From Marinobacter sp. HL-58 (lineage in GTDB: Bacteria; Pseudomonadota; Gammaproteobacteria; Pseudomonadales; Oleiphilaceae): a DNA stretch of 64,000 nt. The stretch covers positions 45,446 through 109,445 of the forward strand of contig NZ_LIHP01000008.1 of NCBI RefSeq assembly GCF_001314605.1, read 5' to 3'. This document shows positions 63,266 to 64,000 of this stretch, piece by piece (positions within the stretch are counted from its first letter, which is position 1; the number at the start of each line of letters is the position of its first letter). The notes under the pieces are model-generated. The model did not search any database. It worked only from the letters and a program-made list of their open reading frames with translations, and was not told where the DNA came from. The translations under genes were made by a program, and so were the position numbers.

Positions 63266-63517
63266 ATGCGTGAATTGAACATGTCAGAAGTTAATACTGT
63301 TAGTGGTGGCTACGGCACTCTTGGTCCAGGTGGAGGTAGTGATCCGGGGAACCAGCTAAATGATTATGGTGTAGATGCGGGCGGATTGCGATACACCCCT
63401 GAATCAACTCGCAGGAATATTGGTTTAACGGTTGGTGTAGCGGGAGCGATGTCGTCGATTCCTGCTGTACAGGCCGTATCGGCGATCTCTACACTCGCCT
63501 CTTCTTGGAACCCCTGA
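63266..63517 (+). CDS. Candidate class II microcin precursor with double-glycine leader
   Basis: An 83-residue precursor. The N-terminus MRELNMSEVNTVSGG is a textbook double-glycine leader (hydrophobic residues at the canonical positions, GG at 14-15), cut by C39 exporters; the colicin V leader MRTLTLNELDSVSGG is closely similar. The predicted 68-residue core starts YGTLGPGGGSDPGNQLND, is Gly/Asn/Ser-rich, has no cysteine and ends in a hydrophobic half (GLTVGVAGAMSSIPAVQAVS, then AISTLASSWNP) containing GxxxG. AAGGAG lies 8 bp before ATG. It lacks the Ser-rich C-terminus of siderophore microcins, so a colicin V/microcin N-like membrane-active peptide is inferred. The core is unfamiliar to me. 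Confidence 0.82.
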   Translation: MRELNMSEVNTVSGGYGTLGPGGGSDPGNQLNDYGVDAGGLRYTPESTRRNIGLTVGVAGAMSSIPAVQAVSAISTLASSWNP

Positions 63518-63534
63518 TCCATAACTAGAAATAT

Positions 63535-63577
63535 AAGTCAGGCTTTGCTTAGTTTTTAATTGATCGAAGCCTGACTT
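63535..63577 (+). terminator. Hairpin between microcin and immunity-like genes
   Basis: AAGTCAGGCTT (63535-63545) pairs perfectly with AAGCCTGACTT (63567-63577), an 11-bp stem with a 21-nt loop. There is no T-run after it. It lies 17 bp past the microcin stop and 14 bp before the next start, a position suited to attenuation or mRNA processing that keeps more toxin message than immunity message. Confidence 0.55.
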
Positions 63578-63591
63578 CAAGGAAACTTGGT

Positions 63592-63861
63592 ATGGAAATA
63601 AAATACTCAGTTGCCGTACTTGCATTTTATATATTTTTTAAGTTTTTTTTGATTGGTTATTTGAGATGGAAGCTATTTAAAAAAAGAGCTCCATTATTAT
63701 ACAGGGATGAGCGTCCGGTAAGAAGGGAAATTGTTGACAAAATCGACGGTAAACATGGATTATTCTGGTCTCTAACAAAATTTATCTTAAAATATAAAGC
63801 CATTGACTATGTAATTGCTGGCTTCGTTATCGTTTCGGTTATTTATGATCAGCTAAATTGA
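63592..63861 (+). CDS. Small two-TM protein, candidate microcin immunity protein
   Basis: An 89-residue basic membrane protein. TM1 is near residues 6-24 (VAVLAFYIFFKFFLIGYL) and TM2 near residues 70-87 (IDYVIAGFVIVSVIYDQL), with a Lys/Arg-rich loop of about 45 residues between, probably cytoplasmic. It follows the microcin gene by 74 bp with an AAGGAAA site. Size, topology and position match immunity proteins of class II microcins (for example Cvi, 78 residues), which share no sequence motif. Codon use is AT-rich, like the microcin gene. Function is inferred from context only. Confidence 0.65.
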   Translation: MEIKYSVAVLAFYIFFKFFLIGYLRWKLFKKRAPLLYRDERPVRREIVDKIDGKHGLFWSLTKFILKYKAIDYVIAGFVIVSVIYDQLN

Positions 63862-63910
63862 CCCGTATATTATATTCAGTCGGGAACACTGTGCTGCATA
63901 TCTAAGGAAG

Positions 63911-63974
63911 GTCTGAATAACTGCTGATATTTGCCGATCTTGGGTTTAACCGGCAAAAAATCGAAGATTCAGAC
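63911..63974. repeat. Nested inverted repeat at the right edge
   Basis: GTCTGAAT (63911-63918) is matched by ATTCAGAC (63967-63974), and inside them TTTGCCG (63930-63936) by CGGCAAA (63951-63957). This 64-bp nested structure could be a stem-loop terminator for the microcin operon, or the end of an insertion sequence or MITE entering the window. No transposase is visible in the remaining 26 bases. Confidence 0.45.
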
Positions 63975-64000
63975 ACTATTTTCCCGTTATTTGTGTGTTT

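Noticed and set aside
1..64000. CRISPR arrays, tRNA or rRNA genes and prophage genes
   Set aside because: No regularly spaced repeats, cloverleaf-like genes, rRNA sequence, integrase or phage structural genes were seen.

Overview
The window looks like chromosomal DNA from a GC-rich, Gram-negative, free-living gammaproteobacterium, most likely a marine or halotolerant genus such as Marinobacter. The signs are separate recC, recB and recD genes, TRAP transporters, a Tat-exported HiPIP, an mmsR/mmsA/mmsB-type valine locus, and outer-membrane porin, TolC and lipoprotein signals. This assignment is inferred from gene content, not from a database match. I saw no rRNA, tRNA, CRISPR array or complete insertion sequence.

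Layout. 1-2.2 kb: an RNase J-like beta-CASP enzyme and an orphan solute-binding protein. 2.2-8.4 kb: a zinc-starvation locus. A four-gene minus-strand operon encodes an AztD-like His-rich lipoprotein, a His-rich porin, a zinc-binding protein and a zinc permease, but no ATPase. It faces a divergent pair, a DUF1826 protein and a COG0523 GTPase. Two Zur-box-like palindromes sit at the promoters. 8.4-15 kb: small housekeeping and signalling genes (hotdog thioesterase, HD-GYP, TauE/SafE, YchJ, rhodanese, DCC protein and a SixA-CHAD fusion). 15-24.7 kb: a chemoreceptor, an orphan TRAP binding protein, a 7TM-GGDEF cyclase, a UspA protein, a complete TRAP transporter and a HiPIP.

24.9-34.4 kb: recC-recB-recD with 4-bp overlaps. 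34.4-42.6 kb: a META-domain lipoprotein, a hydrolase, a luciferase-like oxidoreductase, a DNA-repair pair (FAN1-type VRR-NUC nuclease and a nuclease-helicase fusion), a GPx-like protein, a phosphoesterase and an enoyl-CoA hydratase. 42.6-50.4 kb: an alcohol dehydrogenase, an AraC regulator (MmsR-like) and the divergent valine-degradation operon (mmsA, acyl-CoA dehydrogenase, enoyl-CoA hydratase, 3-hydroxyisobutyryl-CoA hydrolase, mmsB). 50.4-58.3 kb: an acyl-CoA synthetase, thioesterase and hydrolase set followed by a Liv-type ABC importer, each headed by a related TTTACGTA-centred operator. The importer ends in a strong terminator.

58.3-63.9 kb is the most interesting region. A minus-strand operon encodes a complete three-part export machine: a TolC-like channel, an HlyD/CvaA-like adaptor and a C39-peptidase ABC exporter like CvaB. 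Divergent from it is an AT-rich pair: an 83-residue precursor with a textbook double-glycine leader (MRELNMSEVNTVSGG) and an 89-residue two-TM protein that fits an immunity protein. Together they form a self-contained candidate class II microcin system whose 68-residue core I do not recognise. The clear drop in GC content and a nested inverted repeat just downstream suggest horizontal acquisition.
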